From: Ga0077555 sp963746315
GTDB lineage: Bacteria; Pseudomonadota; Alphaproteobacteria; Rhizobiales; Hyphomicrobiaceae
DNA: 64,000 nt
Assembly (NCBI GenBank): GCA_963746315.1
Contig: CAVVAR010000001.1
Location: forward strand, 62,001 to 126,000
Reading direction: 5' to 3'
Positions within the stretch are counted from its first letter, which is position 1, and every line of letters begins with the position of its first letter. A model generated the notes under the pieces. The model ran no database searches. It was not told where the DNA came from and saw only the letters and a list, made by a program, of their open reading frames with translations. The position numbers were made by a program, and so were the translations under genes. Positions 62,606 through 64,000 of the stretch are shown one piece after another.

Positions 62606-64000
62606 ATGGCGAACGACAAGAAGTCCCCTAACAACGCGCCTTCCGGCCAGCTTGCGGAACGCGGGTCGGAAGGCGCCTCACCAACCGGGTCGCCAGCTGC
62701 CACCGAAAGAGACTGGGGACAGACGCTGTTCCTGCCGAAGACGGATTTCCCGATGCGGGCGGGACTGCCGCAGATGGAGCCGAAGCTGCTCGAACGTTGG
62801 CAGCGGATCGACCTGTATTCCAAGTTGCGGGCGGCGTCGAAGGGGCGGGCGCGGTTCACGCTGCACGACGGGCCGCCCTACGCCAACGGCAACATCCACA
62901 TCGGGCATGCGCTGAACAAGATCCTCAAGGATCTCGTGACGCGCAGCCAGCAGATGCTGGGCTTCGACAGCAACTACGTGCCGGGCTGGGACTGCCACGG
63001 CCTCCCGATTGAGTGGAAGATCGAGGAGGAGTACATGGCCAAGGGGCGGCCGAAGCCGAACTTCAAGGACCCGGCCGCGATGCAGGCGTTCCGGGCCGAG
63101 TGCCGCGCCTTCGCCGAGCATTGGATGGGCGTGCAGTCGGCCGAGTTCCAGCGGCTGGGTGTGGAGGGCGACTGGAAGCACCCTTACACGACGATGACGT
63201 TTCCGGCCGAGGCGCAGATCGCGCGCGAGCTGATGAAGTTCGCCGAGACGGATCAGCTCTATCGCGGCTCGAAGCCGGTGATGTGGAGTGTGGTCGAGAA
63301 GACGGCCCTGGCGGAGGCCGAGGTCGAGTACCAGGACTACCAGAGCGACATGGTGTGGGTGAAGTTTCCGGCGTTGGGGCACGTCGCCTACCTGGGCGAG
63401 CAGGCGGCGGTGCATCATGCCGACGGCGCATTCGTTGTGATTTGGACCACGACGCCGTGGACTTTGCCGGGCAACCGCGCGATCTGCTTCAACTCGAAGC
63501 TCGACTACGGGCTCTTCAAGGTGACGGGCGCGCCAGAGAACAACTGGGCCAAGGTCGGCGAGACCTACGTGCTCGCCGACAAGCTGGCGGCCGATGTGAT
63601 GAAGGCAGGCAAGGTCGAAGCTTTCGAGCGCCTCGGCTCTGTCAGCGGCGAAGAGCTGGCGAAGCTAGTCTGCGCCCATCCGTTGCGCGGCCAAATCCAA
63701 GCCGCCGTGCAAGAGGCCGCCCCTCACCCTAACCCTCTCCACGCTCAAGCGCAGGGAGAGGGGAGAGGGGACGCGTACGCCTTCGACGTGCCGCTGTTGG
63801 ACGGCGACCATGTCACCGACGACGCGGGGACGGGGTTTGTGCACACGGCGCCGGGGCATGGGCGTGAGGATTTCGACATCTGGACGGCGTCGACGCGCAG
63901 GCTGATCGCGATGGGTGTCGATCCGGCGATCCCCTACACCGTCGACGAGAATGGTGCCTTTACGAAGGATGCGCCGGGGTTCGAGGGTGAGCGGATCATC
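62606..64000 (+). CDS. ileS: Isoleucyl-tRNA synthetase, 5' part
   Basis: ATG 62606 opens a frame that stays open to the window end (465 codons, about half the enzyme). It charges tRNA-Ile. Class I motifs are visible: HDGPPYANGNIHIGHALNKI includes HIGH, WDCHGLPIEWKIEEEY follows, and the editing domain has IWTTTPWTLPGNRAI and DDAGTGFVHTAPGHGREDFD. Near residues 373-389 the protein has an extra stretch, APHPNPLHAQAQGEGRGD, between the conserved CAHPLRG and FDVPLLDGDHVT; it is encoded by a palindromic repeat element. The N-terminal ~35 residues are Ser/Pro/Ala-rich and extend beyond the usual start. Confidence 0.95.
   Translation, partial: MANDKKSPNNAPSGQLAERGSEGASPTGSPAATERDWGQTLFLPKTDFPMRAGLPQMEPKLLERWQRIDLYSKLRAASKGRARFTLHDGPPYANGNIHIGHALNKILKDLVTRSQQMLGFDSNYVPGWDCHGLPIEWKIEEEYMAKGRPKPNFKDPAAMQAFRAECRAFAEHWMGVQSAEFQRLGVEGDWKHPYTTMTFPAEAQIARELMKFAETDQLYRGSKPVMWSVVEKTALAEAEVEYQDYQSDMVWVKFPALGHVAYLGEQAAVHHADGAFVVIWTTTPWTLPGNRAICFNSKLDYGLFKVTGAPENNWAKVGETYVLADKLAADVMKAGKVEAFERLGSVSGEELAKLVCAHPLRGQIQAAVQEAAPHPNPLHAQAQGEGRGDAYAFDVPLLDGDHVTDDAGTGFVHTAPGHGREDFDIWTASTRRLIAMGVDPAIPYTVDENGAFTKDAPGFEGERII
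63720..63770 (+). repeat. Palindromic repeat element inserted in frame in ileS
   Basis: The strand reads CCCCTCACCCTAACCCTCTC, a short inner hairpin (CGCT-ca-AGCG), then GGGAGAGGGGAGAGGGG. The CCCTCTCC and GGGAGAGG arms pair. This type of element (CCCTCACCCTAACCCTCTCC ... GGGAGAGGG) is common between genes in many proteobacteria. Here its length keeps the ileS frame and adds about 17-20 residues within the editing domain. Confidence 0.82.

Overview
The window looks like a chromosomal segment of a GC-rich alphaproteobacterium, most likely of the order Hyphomicrobiales (Rhizobiales). The basis is the housekeeping order cmk - rpsA - sppA - ihfB - lapA - trpF - trpB on the right, the small conserved proteins, and the substrate-binding proteins of the Bug and TAXI types. 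I see no rRNA or tRNA genes, no CRISPR array, no transposase and no prophage genes. The genus cannot be fixed from the sequence alone.

Layout. 0-3.7 kb: end of an amidohydrolase gene, a cupin, a zinc alcohol dehydrogenase and an orphan TAXI binding protein. 3.7-11.9 kb: a tightly overlapping minus-strand operon with a SrfB-like ASKHA-fold protein, a SrfC-like protein, a membrane-anchored Sel1-type protein and an exported Sel1-type protein carrying a 78-bp tandem repeat. 12.4-17 kb: XdhC-like protein, a small protein, an acyl-CoA synthetase, a TsuA/YeeE-type sulfur transporter and a MAPEG protein. 17.0-22.1 kb: a Ser/Thr phospho-signalling module (PP2C phosphatase, two FHA proteins, and a divergent membrane kinase with WD40 repeats). 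22-31 kb: HyuB, a methanethiol-oxidase/SBP56 pair, an adenylate cyclase, and a minus-strand set of oxygen-dependent hydroxylases (one fatty-acid-hydroxylase-type, two PhyH-type). 31.3-36.9 kb: aromatic-CoA genes (PaaG-, PaaI- and PaaK-like, then BoxB) facing an ABC binding protein. 37-50 kb: BipA, an MscS channel, a J-domain protein, lipid acyltransferases, a 2OG oxygenase, a ceramidase-like protein, an enoyl-CoA hydratase and a medium-chain acyl-CoA synthetase. 50.5-64 kb: Tim44-domain protein, cmk, rpsA, two permeases, a Bug protein, sppA, ihfB, lapA, trpFB, a GIY-YIG nuclease among hairpin repeats, and the 5' part of ileS.

Two themes stand out. First, the srfBC operon and the kinase/phosphatase/FHA module lie within 20 kb of each other and may form one phospho-regulated envelope system; this is inference. 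Second, a stand-alone GIY-YIG nuclease gene sits among three copies of a hairpin repeat, and another palindromic element is inserted in frame within ileS.

Quality warning: four genes (acyl-CoA synthetase, MscS, rpsA, MFS permease) each carry exactly one extra base that breaks an otherwise well-conserved protein. rpsA is essential in most bacteria, so sequencing or assembly insertions are the simplest explanation. The annotated spans below give the restored genes.
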